64,000 bases of DNA, taken from contig CANQIB010000001.1 of the NCBI GenBank assembly GCA_947623915.1, positions 1 to 64,000 of the forward strand, read 5' to 3'. The notes beneath the pieces are model-generated. The model was not told the DNA's origin. It did not search any database and saw only the letters and a list, made by a program, of their open reading frames with translations. Of the stretch, positions 26,134-34,248 are shown in pieces. A program made the position numbers and the translations under genes. Source of the DNA: an uncultured Ruminiclostridium sp. GTDB lineage: Bacteria > Bacillota > Clostridia > Oscillospirales > Ruminococcaceae. Numbering within the stretch: the stretch's first letter is position 1; every line of letters begins with the position of its first letter.

Positions 26134-26376
26134 ATGATTACCGAAAAAGAGCGCGAACTGTTTGATCTGGTGAAAAATCTGCCTTGCGAGAGCGGTGAAC
26201 CGATGTCCTGCGAAGATATAAACACCCGCGTGATAATAGGAATTTACGCCCACGAAAAAGGCTTGACCGAAGAATTTATCGAAACGATAAAGTCGATGGA
26301 CAAGCCCACGCTCGAACAGGTCGATAAGCGGCTGCTCGGTGATTTTTCACCGTTTGAGTTATTTTGCGCCGAGTAG
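26134..26376 (+). CDS. Small hypothetical protein (80 aa)
   Basis: This is a short, mostly helical, acidic cytoplasmic protein beginning MITEKERELFDLVKNLP. It has no recognised domain. The ATG at 26134 follows GGAGAAAGGAAG, and a good promoter precedes it. A longer reading from 26065 starts inside the -35 box and is rejected. A hairpin terminator follows at 26452. It is next to a toxin-antitoxin-like pair but has its own transcription unit. Confidence 0.75.
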   Translation: MITEKERELFDLVKNLPCESGEPMSCEDINTRVIIGIYAHEKGLTEEFIETIKSMDKPTLEQVDKRLLGDFSPFELFCAE

Positions 26377-26451
26377 CGGCAGGGAGGGTATCTGTTGATT
26401 TTGAGGTATTTCCGAACAGGACAGGTATTTTCGGAAAAACAATATACCGAT

Positions 26452-26491
26452 ATGCACAAATATTCGCAAAGAAATTTGTGCATAATTTTTT
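26452..26491 (+). terminator. Terminator after the 80-residue ORF
   Basis: A 10-bp stem ATGCACAAAT / ATTTGTGCAT (26452-26461, 26473-26482) is followed by AATTTTTTT. It insulates the next operon from upstream transcription. Confidence 0.75.
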
Positions 26492-26502
26492 TAAATATAA
26501 TG

Positions 26503-26531
26503 TTGATAAATTCACGGTACCGTGATATAAT
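26503..26531 (+). promoter_or_regulatory. Promoter with palindromic operator filling the spacer
   Basis: TTGATA (26503-26508) and TATAAT (26526-26531) have a 17-bp spacer. Fourteen of those bases are the perfect palindrome TCACGGTACCGTGA (26512-26525). A dimeric repressor bound here would block RNA polymerase. The DUF2442/HTH protein encoded downstream is the natural candidate. Confidence 0.8.
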
Positions 26532-26555
26532 ATATTCTGAAAGAGGTGAGGAACG

Positions 26556-26807
26556 GTGCCTGAAATTACAAGGTTTTACGGAATAGTGATAAAGATATTC
26601 CTTACAAGAGAGCACAATCCGCCGCATTTTCACGCGGTCTGCGGAGAGTACAATGCCGAAATATCCATTGAAGACGGCGAAATGCTTGAAGGCGACTTAC
26701 CTTTAAGAGCTCAGAAAATGATAAAAGAGTGGTGGTCGCTTCATAAAGATGAAATCGCTGAAATGTGGGAAACCAAAACTTTGAAAAAACTTCCGCCTCT
26801 TGAATGA
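26556..26807 (+). CDS. DUF4160 protein, probable toxin-like partner
   Basis: This 83-residue protein has the DUF4160 signature FYGIVIKIFLTREHNPPHFHAVCGEYNAEI. It starts at GTG 26556 after AGAGGTGAGG. DUF4160 genes commonly sit directly before DUF2442 genes, an arrangement proposed as a toxin-antitoxin-like module. The conserved HxPPHFHA residues could be catalytic, but no activity is established. It is co-transcribed with the next gene from the palindrome-controlled promoter. Confidence 0.88.
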   Translation: MPEITRFYGIVIKIFLTREHNPPHFHAVCGEYNAEISIEDGEMLEGDLPLRAQKMIKEWWSLHKDEIAEMWETKTLKKLPPLE

Positions 26808-26834
26808 GATGGCAGTTATAAAGGAGGCGCGACC

Positions 26835-27266
26835 ATGGAAAAAATCAAGGTAAAAGCCGTTTATCCGACAAGCGACTTAAATATAATCGTTGTTTTTACT
26901 AACGGTATAATAAAGCGTTATGATGTAAAGCGGCTGTTCTCGCAGTTTGACTGGTATCAAGAATTAGAAAATCCCGATTTGTTCCAACTGGTCAAGGTGG
27001 ATTGCGGCGGCTGCGGCGTAGCGTGGAATGAGGACATAGACATATCCGAGTATGAGCTGTGGGAAAACTCCGAGCCGTATATATCCCCGTTTGAGGGTTT
27101 AATGTCGTTTGCCGAAGCTGCCGAAAGGTGGCATATAGACGACAGTACTTTACGCAAGGCTGTGTCTAACGGCAGATTAGTAGAAAATATCGATATAAAA
27201 AAATTCGGCAAGCAATGGGTAGTGACTGAAAATTCAATGCGCAGTATTTTCGGCGAGACGAAATAG
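26835..27266 (+). CDS. DUF2442 protein with C-terminal helix-turn-helix
   Basis: This 143-residue protein has two parts. Residues 1-~80 form a DUF2442 domain (VKAVYPTSDLNIIVVFTNG, WNEDIDISEYELWEN). Residues ~93-143 form a MerR/excisionase-like helix-turn-helix (MSFAEAAERWHIDDSTLRKAV...KKFGKQWVV). The ribosome site AAAGGAGG is strong. A DNA-binding tail on a DUF2442 partner fits an antitoxin that represses its own operon at the 26512-26525 palindrome. This is inference from layout. Confidence 0.85.
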   Translation: MEKIKVKAVYPTSDLNIIVVFTNGIIKRYDVKRLFSQFDWYQELENPDLFQLVKVDCGGCGVAWNEDIDISEYELWENSEPYISPFEGLMSFAEAAERWHIDDSTLRKAVSNGRLVENIDIKKFGKQWVVTENSMRSIFGETK

Positions 27267-27274
27267 ATTATAAA

Positions 27275-27361
27275 AAGCGTCTGATTTTTCAGACAAGCGT
27301 CTGATTTTTCAGACAAGCGTCTGATTTTTCAGACAAGCGTCTGATTTTTCAGACGCCTTTT
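27275..27361 (+). terminator. Four tandem 20-bp hairpin units ending in a terminator
   Basis: Four exact copies of the unit AAGCGTCTGATTTTTCAGAC run from 27275 to 27354. Each can fold GTCTGA / TCAGAC, and the last is followed by GCCTTTT. The first GCGTCTGA can also pair with the terminal TCAGACGC. The array starts 9 bases after the DUF2442 stop. Confidence 0.85.
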
Positions 27362-27491
27362 ATCATTATCGGCTTTTGCCGATGTAATTTATATCGTTAT
27401 TCTTATGACATGAATTTGACAGGCATATTTTCGTAAAAAACGGAAATTTTAAGAGATTTTCCGCCCAAAACGACATAAAAACAAAAATAAA

Positions 27492-27535
27492 AATATCCTC
27501 TTAAACCCTTTATTCATGCGGTTTAAGAGGATATT
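27492..27535 (-). terminator. Terminator of tRNA-Arg
   Basis: A 16-bp perfect stem (27492-27507 and 27520-27535) lies 5 bases past the tRNA CCA end. On the minus strand it is followed by TTTTATTTTTG. Confidence 0.85.
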
Positions 27536-27540
27536 CCATT

Positions 27541-27617
27541 TGGTACGCCCGACGGGATTCGAACCCACGGCACATAGCGTCGGAGGCTATTGCTCTATCC
27601 AGCTGAGCTACGGGCGC
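27541..27617 (-). tRNA. tRNA-Arg (anticodon CCG)
   Basis: A 77-nt cloverleaf reads on the minus strand with acceptor GCGCCCG / CGGGCGT (one G-U), D-arm GCTC...GAGC, anticodon loop CTCCGAC and T-loop TTCGAAT. An encoded CCA is at the 3' end. Anticodon CCG reads the CGG codon. Confidence 0.97.
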
Positions 27618-27731
27618 ATATCAACGCGGGGACGGAATACCGACCCCGCATTTATTATTTTAGCATGAAATAAGTCCGTTGTCAAGTCGTGCCGCCGATA
27701 TGGCGAAAACACCCGACGCGCCGTCAGTATT

Positions 27732-29030
27732 TCACTTGTTTCTAAGGTCGATAACTCTTTGCGCCTTGCCCTGAAAACGCTGTATCGTTTTCGGCTCTAC
27801 CAAAGATACCTTGACCGAAATGCCCAGTACGGTCTTTAAATCGTGATCGACTTTCTTTCTCAGCGCTTCCAGAGCGGAAAAGCTCTCCAACAGGCTTTCG
27901 TCGGCTATCTCGCACTTTACCTCCAAAGCGTCGTGGCTGCCCTCGCGGGTGACGACTATCTGGTAATGCGGAGCGACCTCCTTTATTGTCATGATGACGC
28001 TTTCTATCTGGGAGGGGAAGACGTTAACGCCGCGTATTTTCAGCATATCGTCGGTGCGTCCGGTGGTTTTTGCCATACGCGCATGTGTGCGCCCGCATTC
28101 ACATTTTTCGTAGGTGATCGAGGTGATGTCCTTGGTGCGGTATCTGAGTACGGGGAGCGCCTCCTTGGAAAGCGTGGTCACGACCAGCTCTCCTTTTTCT
28201 CCCTCCGGCAGGATCTCTCCGCTTTCGGGGTCGATTATCTCCGGCAGGAAGTGATCCTCGTTGAAGTGCAGACCGCAGCGCAGATGACATTCGCCGGATA
28301 CGCCCGGACCTATAAGCTCGCTCATGCCGTAGTTATCGGTGGCGAGAAGATGCAGACGTTCTTCCACCTGAGCCCTCATTTCGGCGGTGCAGCCCTCCGA
28401 GCCGAAAAGTCCCAGCCGCAGCTTTATGTCGTCGGCGGTATAACCCAGCTCCTGCGCCATTTCGCCGATATGCAGCGCATAGGACGGAGTGGACACCAGA
28501 GCGGTCGTGCCGAAGTCCTTCATCAGCATGATCTGCTTTTCGGTATTGCCGGAGGAGCAGGGAACCACCGTCGCGCCTATTTTTTCAAGTCCGTAATGCA
28601 GCCCCAACGCGCCGGTGAACAGACCGTAACCGAACGAAATTTGAACGATGTCCTCATCGGTAGCGCCCGCCGCCGTAACTATCCTCGCCATGCAGTCCGA
28701 CCACATATCAAGGTCGTTTGCGGTATAGCCTACAACGGTAGGCTTTCCCGTAGTGCCGGAGGACGCGTGCAGACGGGTGACCTTTTTGAGCGGCACGGCA
28801 AACATTCCGAACGGGTAGTTGTCGCGAAAATCCGCCTTGGTGGTGAACGGTATGTATTTGATGTCCGAAAGCGTTTTGAGCTTGGAGCAGTCAAATCCCG
28901 CCTCGTCGAATTTCCTTTTGTACAGCGGAACATTGTCGTAGCAATATTTGGTCATGTACTTCAGCTTTTCAAGCTGGAGCTTTTCTATTTCCGCCCTCGG
29001 CATGGTTTCGATATCTTTTTGAAAAAACAT
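27732..29030 (-). CDS. paaK: Phenylacetate-CoA ligase-family AMP-dependent enzyme
   Basis: This 432-residue enzyme activates an aryl acid to its CoA thioester through an adenylate. The P-loop LHASSGTTGKPTVVGYT, NYGMSELIGPG, and C-terminal RTDDMLKIRGVNVFPSQIE are those of PaaK. In gut anaerobes such genes often serve phenylacetate or indoleacetate metabolism. Here the gene follows GH43 by 15 bp in one apparent operon with a symporter, an unusual partner set that may be incidental. Confidence 0.93.
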   Translation of the reverse strand: MFFQKDIETMPRAEIEKLQLEKLKYMTKYCYDNVPLYKRKFDEAGFDCSKLKTLSDIKYIPFTTKADFRDNYPFGMFAVPLKKVTRLHASSGTTGKPTVVGYTANDLDMWSDCMARIVTAAGATDEDIVQISFGYGLFTGALGLHYGLEKIGATVVPCSSGNTEKQIMLMKDFGTTALVSTPSYALHIGEMAQELGYTADDIKLRLGLFGSEGCTAEMRAQVEERLHLLATDNYGMSELIGPGVSGECHLRCGLHFNEDHFLPEIIDPESGEILPEGEKGELVVTTLSKEALPVLRYRTKDITSITYEKCECGRTHARMAKTTGRTDDMLKIRGVNVFPSQIESVIMTIKEVAPHYQIVVTREGSHDALEVKCEIADESLLESFSALEALRKKVDHDLKTVLGISVKVSLVEPKTIQRFQGKAQRVIDLRNK

Positions 29031-29045
29031 GACATTATCCTTCTT

Positions 29046-30524
29046 TCAGCTTGTATATTCGCATTTAAAGTCAGTAAACTGCGCGGTGTTTTCTCCTACC
29101 GCGTAAAGCCCCAGCATAACTCCCGTAAATCCGCCGGATACTTCGGTGGACAGATATTTTGCCTGTCCCGTTCCGAGAAATATCTCCTTTTCGTCCTGTA
29201 CGGCATAAAACCTGTAAAACAGGTTATCTGCGCGGATGAGCAGCTTTGCGCTGCCGCCCGAAAGCGGCACGGTACATTCGATATGCTTTATCCCGCCGAC
29301 GTTGAGCCGCAAAACGGCTTGATATGCGCCGTCGTTTTCCTTTATCGCAAGGTCGTAATGCTCCTGCTCGCACATATACACCGTTATGCCCGCCTCGGCG
29401 ACGTCAAGCGTAAGTTCAGTCGAAAGCTCAAAGCAAAATTCCCGCTGCCTGAGCGCGATAAAGGTCGGCGAAGCCGCCTCGTCCGGCGTGACGTCCGTGC
29501 CGTGCAGAATGTACCGTTCGGCGGAAAGCTCATAGCTTTCCGGCTTGGGACTGCGCAGAAAGCACCAGTCGATATGCGGGTCGGTATTTGCAAAGGTGAA
29601 TATCGGCAGCCGCTTTTGCTCAAAGCTGCCTTTTATCTCGTATTCAGCGTCCGTTGTGCCGTCTTTGCCCGCTTTTATCCAGCCGTCATCGGTAAAGGTG
29701 ATAGGGGTGAGGAACACCTCTCTGCCCAGAGTATGATAGGCCAGCCACAGATGTATCTGCCGAAAACCCAGACTGAGTATGAACCAGTCCCCGCCGCGGC
29801 TTTGGATAAGGTCGCCGTGTCCTATCCCCTGAATGATGTACGGTGCTTTGTTTCGGTTAGTCAGTATCGGCTCTTCACCGCGAACGGTAAATTCTCCCCA
29901 AACGCCGTCCGATACGGCAAGCGTTATCATATGTCCGTATTCGGTGCCGCCTTCCGCCGCCATAAGATAATATTTCCCGTTTATCTTATACATATGAGGG
30001 CTTTCCAGAAATCTGCCGCCCGTACCTTGCCAGATACAGCGCGAGGGGGACAGCTTTTTGCCGGTGGAAATGTCTATTTCGCATTGAACGACTCCGTGTG
30101 TGCCGTTGTCGTCCGAGCCGTTGCTCATGAAATAGACCTTTCCGTCCTCGAAGAACAGCGACGGGTCGATGCCGTCCTGCTCCACCGTGATGGGATCGGA
30201 CCACTCTCCGTATATATCGTCGGTGTAAACGTAAAAATTCTCATGCGTGGTGTCGTTGGTGGTCACCATATAGAACCGCCCGTCGTTGTACCGTATCGTC
30301 GGGGCGAATACTCCGCCGGAGCTGTTGACGTTTTCCAACGCCACCTGATTTTTTCTGGTGAGTACATGACCTATCTGCTTCCAGTTTACCAAGTCCTCGC
30401 TTTCAAACAGCGGCACGCCGGGAAAATACTGGAACGAACTGCACACCATGTAGAATTTTTCGCCTGCCCGACAAACGCTGGGATCGGGATAAAAGCCGCT
30501 CAGCACAGGGTTTTTATAGATCAT
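29046..30524 (-). CDS. Glycoside hydrolase family 43 (beta-xylosidase/arabinofuranosidase-like)
   Basis: This 492-residue enzyme without a signal peptide probably cleaves imported xylo- or arabino-oligosaccharides in the cytoplasm. The five-bladed propeller is evident from NPVLSGFYPDPSVCRAG (catalytic base Asp), DGIDPSLFFEDGKVYF (pKa modulator Asp) and RFLESPHMYKINGKYYL (acid Glu). Residues ~320-492 form a beta-sandwich accessory domain. It sits 12 bp after the symporter gene, so the substrate is probably the symporter's cargo or a product of it. The exact sugar specificity is not readable. Confidence 0.92.
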   Translation of the reverse strand: MIYKNPVLSGFYPDPSVCRAGEKFYMVCSSFQYFPGVPLFESEDLVNWKQIGHVLTRKNQVALENVNSSGGVFAPTIRYNDGRFYMVTTNDTTHENFYVYTDDIYGEWSDPITVEQDGIDPSLFFEDGKVYFMSNGSDDNGTHGVVQCEIDISTGKKLSPSRCIWQGTGGRFLESPHMYKINGKYYLMAAEGGTEYGHMITLAVSDGVWGEFTVRGEEPILTNRNKAPYIIQGIGHGDLIQSRGGDWFILSLGFRQIHLWLAYHTLGREVFLTPITFTDDGWIKAGKDGTTDAEYEIKGSFEQKRLPIFTFANTDPHIDWCFLRSPKPESYELSAERYILHGTDVTPDEAASPTFIALRQREFCFELSTELTLDVAEAGITVYMCEQEHYDLAIKENDGAYQAVLRLNVGGIKHIECTVPLSGGSAKLLIRADNLFYRFYAVQDEKEIFLGTGQAKYLSTEVSGGFTGVMLGLYAVGENTAQFTDFKCEYTS

Positions 30525-30536
30525 CTCAAGCCTCCG

Positions 30537-32081
30537 TCAGTCCTTGTCGCCGCCTATGGCTTCGGTCACGACAACTTCGTTCTTCTCCTCATAGCAGGAG
30601 AAAATATCGTCCAGCTCTTCTTTTTTCATCTTGGGCGTGATAAGGCTGACTATCGGAACGATTATAAGTCCGAGTATCATGGTCAGCGCGCCGAGGTTAA
30701 CGGGCGACGCAAGCGAAAATCCGAGGAACGTGCCGGTAGGCTTTATTATCATGTGCAGCACGGTAGCGCCTACACCCACCGCAAAGCTGGTGTATACCGC
30801 CGCTTTGGTGACTCCTTTCCAGAACAGCCCGTACATGAACGGCGCCAGGAACGCGCCCGCAAGCGCTCCCCAGGAATACCCCATAAGGTCGGAAATGAGC
30901 GCGTTTTTGTTGAGCGCGATGACTACCGATACGATAAGGAATACCGCGATAAGCACGCGCATTATTATAAGCGATCTCTTTTCGTCTATCTTTCCCTTTG
31001 AAAAAGGCTTGATAAGATCCAGCGTGAGCGTCGAGCTGGAGGTCAATACCAGCGAGGACAGAGTTGACATGGAGGCGGAAAGCACCAGTACCACGACAAC
31101 GCCTATCAGTATCTCAGGCAGGCTTTCCAGCATTTTCGGAACAACGCCGTCCGAGCCTATCTCGGCAAACTGCTCGTTGGTAACGAAAATACGTCCGAAA
31201 CCGCCGAGGAAGTAGCTGCCGCCGGCTATCACGAGCGCAAAAACTGTGGAAACTATCGTGCCCGTCTTAATGGATCTTTCGTCCTTTATCGCATAGAATT
31301 TATGTACCATCTGCGGCAGTCCCCAAGTGCCGAGCGAGGTAAGTATTATAACTCCCAGCAGGTTCATCGGGTCCGGACCGAAGAATGAGGCAAACCCGCC
31401 GTTAAGCTCAGGCGTAGGCGTGTCGGCCGTGCTTACCTGCGAAAGCTGGTTTATCGCCTCGGTAAATCCGCCCTTTGACGCAAGTGTCGCGCCTATGACC
31501 GCAACTATGCCTATCAGCATGATAAGACCTTGAACAAAGTCGTTTATCGCGGTGGCTTTGTATCCGCCTATGATGACATACACCGCGGTTATCACCGCCA
31601 TACCGATGACGCAGTAGGAATAATCTATCTGGAACGCCATCTCGAACAGACGGGAAAGTCCGTTGTAAACGCTGGCGGTGTAGGGGATAAGGAATACGAA
31701 CACCACGAGCGCCGAAATTATCTTTATCGTTTTGCTGTTGAAACGCTTTTCAAAAAACTCCGGCATCGTCGAGCTGTCAAAGTGCTTGGTCATTATCCTT
31801 GTACGTCTGCCGAGTATCACCCACGCCATGAGCGAACCGATTATCGCGTTGCCTATACCTACCCATGTCGTGGCAAGACCGTAGCTCCAGCCGAATTTAC
31901 CGGCATAGCCGACAAAGATGACCGCCGAAAAATACGACGTTCCGTAAGCGAACGCCGTCAGCCACGGTCCGACGGAGCGTCCTCCCAAAACATAGTCGTC
32001 TACCGTTCCCGCTTTTTTGCGGCAGTATATCCCTATACCGATAACAAAAAGCACATAGATGATAAGAATTGCAAGTACCAT
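30537..32081 (-). CDS. Sodium:solute symporter (SSS/PutP family)
   Basis: This 514-residue protein has about thirteen membrane helices. It has the SSS signature region GGYKATAINDFVQGLIM, an N-terminal FAYGTSYFSAVIFVGYAGKFGW, and a charged C-terminal tail. It resembles PutP in sequence. Pairing with GH43 and divergence from the fucose operon suggests a sugar or sugar-acid cargo, though proline cannot be excluded. Expression comes from a consensus promoter whose -10 box lies in a large palindrome. Ribosome site AGTAGGAGG precedes the ATG. Confidence 0.9.
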   Translation of the reverse strand: MVLAILIIYVLFVIGIGIYCRKKAGTVDDYVLGGRSVGPWLTAFAYGTSYFSAVIFVGYAGKFGWSYGLATTWVGIGNAIIGSLMAWVILGRRTRIMTKHFDSSTMPEFFEKRFNSKTIKIISALVVFVFLIPYTASVYNGLSRLFEMAFQIDYSYCVIGMAVITAVYVIIGGYKATAINDFVQGLIMLIGIVAVIGATLASKGGFTEAINQLSQVSTADTPTPELNGGFASFFGPDPMNLLGVIILTSLGTWGLPQMVHKFYAIKDERSIKTGTIVSTVFALVIAGGSYFLGGFGRIFVTNEQFAEIGSDGVVPKMLESLPEILIGVVVVLVLSASMSTLSSLVLTSSSTLTLDLIKPFSKGKIDEKRSLIIMRVLIAVFLIVSVVIALNKNALISDLMGYSWGALAGAFLAPFMYGLFWKGVTKAAVYTSFAVGVGATVLHMIIKPTGTFLGFSLASPVNLGALTMILGLIIVPIVSLITPKMKKEELDDIFSCYEEKNEVVVTEAIGGDKD

Positions 32082-32106
32082 ATAAGGTTTTCCTCCTACT
32101 TTAATT

Positions 32107-32132
32107 GCTTTAAAGCACGGTCGCTTTAAAGC
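32107..32132. promoter_or_regulatory. Paired GCTTTAAAGC palindromes in the symporter leader
   Basis: The 10-bp palindrome GCTTTAAAGC occurs at 32107-32116 and 32123-32132, centres 16 bp apart. The two could form one long stem in the leader RNA or a two-site operator. They lie between the -10 region and the ribosome site of the symporter gene. Confidence 0.5.
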
Positions 32133-32151
32133 AGTAAATCATATAAACGTG

Positions 32152-32188
32152 TTATTTCGATTATAACCGAAATAATTTGTTTTGTCAA
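32152..32188 (-). promoter_or_regulatory. Perfect consensus promoter with -10 inside a 24-bp palindrome
   Basis: On the minus strand TTGACA (32183-32188), a 17-bp spacer and TATAAT (32160-32165) match consensus fully. A 24-bp palindrome (32152-32175, 11 of 12 pairs matched, arms TTATTTCG / CGAAATAA) is centred on the -10. Such a strong promoter blocked by an operator implies a dedicated repressor for the symporter-GH43-PaaK operon. Confidence 0.8.
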
Positions 32189-32376
32189 CACTCCGAAAGC
32201 TCCGCAAGAAACCCGTTGCTTTGTACAATTTTTACTGTGATTTTTTTATAACCGCAAAGGAAAAAGCCTTTATAAAAGGGAATTTAAAATATCGGACGCT
32301 CTGAGGCAAAAAAGTGGAATGTGAATATCGTTATACTAATGTTACAATCAGACTAGAAAAAATTTTTAAGACGTGT

Positions 32377-32382
32377 TATAAT
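32377..32382 (+). promoter_or_regulatory. Possible -10 of the fucose operon
   Basis: TATAAT lies 64 bases before the fucI ATG. The matching -35 (TAGAAA, 32354-32359) is poor, which would fit a promoter needing an activator. The 364-bp divergent region holds no other recognisable gene. Confidence 0.4.
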
Positions 32383-32445
32383 ATTTTGTGAAAATTACAC
32401 AGCACCGAGCTGTGCCGTAATAACCTACAGGAAGGAACAGTACAA

Positions 32446-34248
32446 ATGGCAATTAACAGACTTATAGGCGATTATCCCGTAATAGGCATACGTCCCACGA
32501 TAGACGGACGCAGGGGCGTTTTGGGCGTGAGAGAATCTCTGGAAGAGCAGACCATGAACATGGCGAGATCTGCGGCAAAGCTGTTTGAGGAAAACATAAG
32601 GTACTCGAACGGCGAGCCGGTAAAGGTGGTCATAGCCGACACCACCATCGGCAGAGTTGCGGAGGCAGCCGCCTGCGCTGACAAATTCAAAAAGGCGGGA
32701 GTGGACATTACGCTGACGGTAACTCCCTGCTGGTGCTACGGAGCGGAGACCATGGATATGGATCCCATGACGATAAAAGGCGTATGGGGCTTTAACGGTA
32801 CCGAAAGACCGGGCGCGGTATATCTTGCCTCGGTGCTTGCCACCCACGCGCAAAAGGGACTGCCCGCATTCGGCATTTACGGACACGACGTATGCGAAGC
32901 CGACGATACCTCAATACCCGACGACGTGAAAGAAAAGCTGCTGCGTTTTGCACGCGCGGCGGTAGCCTGCGCGACCATGCGCGGCAAGAGCTATTTGCAG
33001 ATAGGCTCTATCACCATGGGTATAGGCGGTTCGATAATAGATCCCGCGTTTATTGAGGAATATCTCGGTATGCGGGTGGAATCCGTGGACGAGGTAGAGA
33101 TAATCCGCCGCATGACGGAAGGCATATACGACGAGGCGGAATATCAAAAGGCGCTCAAATGGGCTAAGGAAAAATGCAAGGAAGGCTTTGACAAAAACCC
33201 CGAAGAGCTTCAGAAAAGCCGCGAGCAAAAGGACGCCGACTGGGAATTTGTCGTAAAGATGATGTGCATTATCAAGGATCTCATGAACGGCAATAAAAAT
33301 CTTCCCGCCGGCTGCGAGGAAGAGATGGTCGGTCATAACGCGATAGCTGCGGGATTTCAAGGGCAAAGACAATGGACGGACTTTTATCCCAACTGCGATT
33401 TTCCGGAGGCTATGCTCAATACCTCCTTTGACTGGAATGGCGCGCGCGAGCCTTATATACTCGCCACCGAAAACGATACCCTCAACGGACTCGGTATGCT
33501 GTTTATGAAACTGCTCACCAACCGCGCGCAGATATTCGCCGACGTTCGTACTTACTGGAGTCCCGAAGCGGTAAAGAAAGCGACCGGCTATGAGGTCGAG
33601 GGAACAGCAAAGCTCAGCGGCGGATTCATTCATTTGATAAACTCCGGCGCGGCTTGCCTTGATGCCTGCGGCAAAGCGGTCGGAAAAGACGGTCAGCCCG
33701 AAATGAAACAATGGTTCGATATGACCGAAAAGGACATCGACGCGATAATGGACGCTACCACTTGGAATTATGCCGATCTCGGATATTTCAGAGGGGGCGG
33801 ATATTCCTCGCGCTTTGTGACCGAGGCGGAAATGCCGGTCACCATGATACGGCTCAATCTTGTCAAAGGGCTTGGTCCGATGCTGCAAATAGCCGAGGGC
33901 TGGACGGTACATCTGCCTGACGAGGTAACGGATAAGCTGTGGAAGCGCACCGATTACACCTGGCCCTGCACGTGGTTCGCTCCGCGCACGACGGGAGAGG
34001 GAGCTTTCAAGACCGCATACGACGTTATGAACAACTGGGGCGCAAATCACGGCGCGATAAGCTACGGACACATAGGAGCGGATCTTATCACGCTTTGCTC
34101 AATGCTGAGGATACCCGTTGCGATGCACAACGTACCCGAGGATAAGATATTCCGTCCCGCGGCATGGAACGCGTTCGGCATGGATAAAGAGGGTCAGGAT
34201 TACAGAGCCTGCAAGGCTTACGGTCCGATGTACAAAAATATAAGATAA
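32446..34248 (+). CDS. fucI: L-fucose isomerase
   Basis: FucI converts L-fucose to L-fuculose in the cytoplasm, a manganese-dependent ketol isomerisation. The 600-residue length is standard. Recognised segments are [53 protein letters not shown] and [24 protein letters not shown]. It leads the operon fucI-fucK-fucU-fucA. Its stop overlaps the kinase start by 1 base (TAATG). Confidence 0.97.
   Translation: MAINRLIGDYPVIGIRPTIDGRRGVLGVRESLEEQTMNMARSAAKLFEENIRYSNGEPVKVVIADTTIGRVAEAAACADKFKKAGVDITLTVTPCWCYGAETMDMDPMTIKGVWGFNGTERPGAVYLASVLATHAQKGLPAFGIYGHDVCEADDTSIPDDVKEKLLRFARAAVACATMRGKSYLQIGSITMGIGGSIIDPAFIEEYLGMRVESVDEVEIIRRMTEGIYDEAEYQKALKWAKEKCKEGFDKNPEELQKSREQKDADWEFVVKMMCIIKDLMNGNKNLPAGCEEEMVGHNAIAAGFQGQRQWTDFYPNCDFPEAMLNTSFDWNGAREPYILATENDTLNGLGMLFMKLLTNRAQIFADVRTYWSPEAVKKATGYEVEGTAKLSGGFIHLINSGAACLDACGKAVGKDGQPEMKQWFDMTEKDIDAIMDATTWNYADLGYFRGGGYSSRFVTEAEMPVTMIRLNLVKGLGPMLQIAEGWTVHLPDEVTDKLWKRTDYTWPCTWFAPRTTGEGAFKTAYDVMNNWGANHGAISYGHIGADLITLCSMLRIPVAMHNVPEDKIFRPAAWNAFGMDKEGQDYRACKAYGPMYKNIR

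Noticed and set aside
27843-31001. 1,052-codon frame opposite paaK, GH43 and the symporter
   Set aside because: It spans three clearly recognisable genes on the other strand and has no domain similarity or ribosome site. It is a GC-driven shadow.
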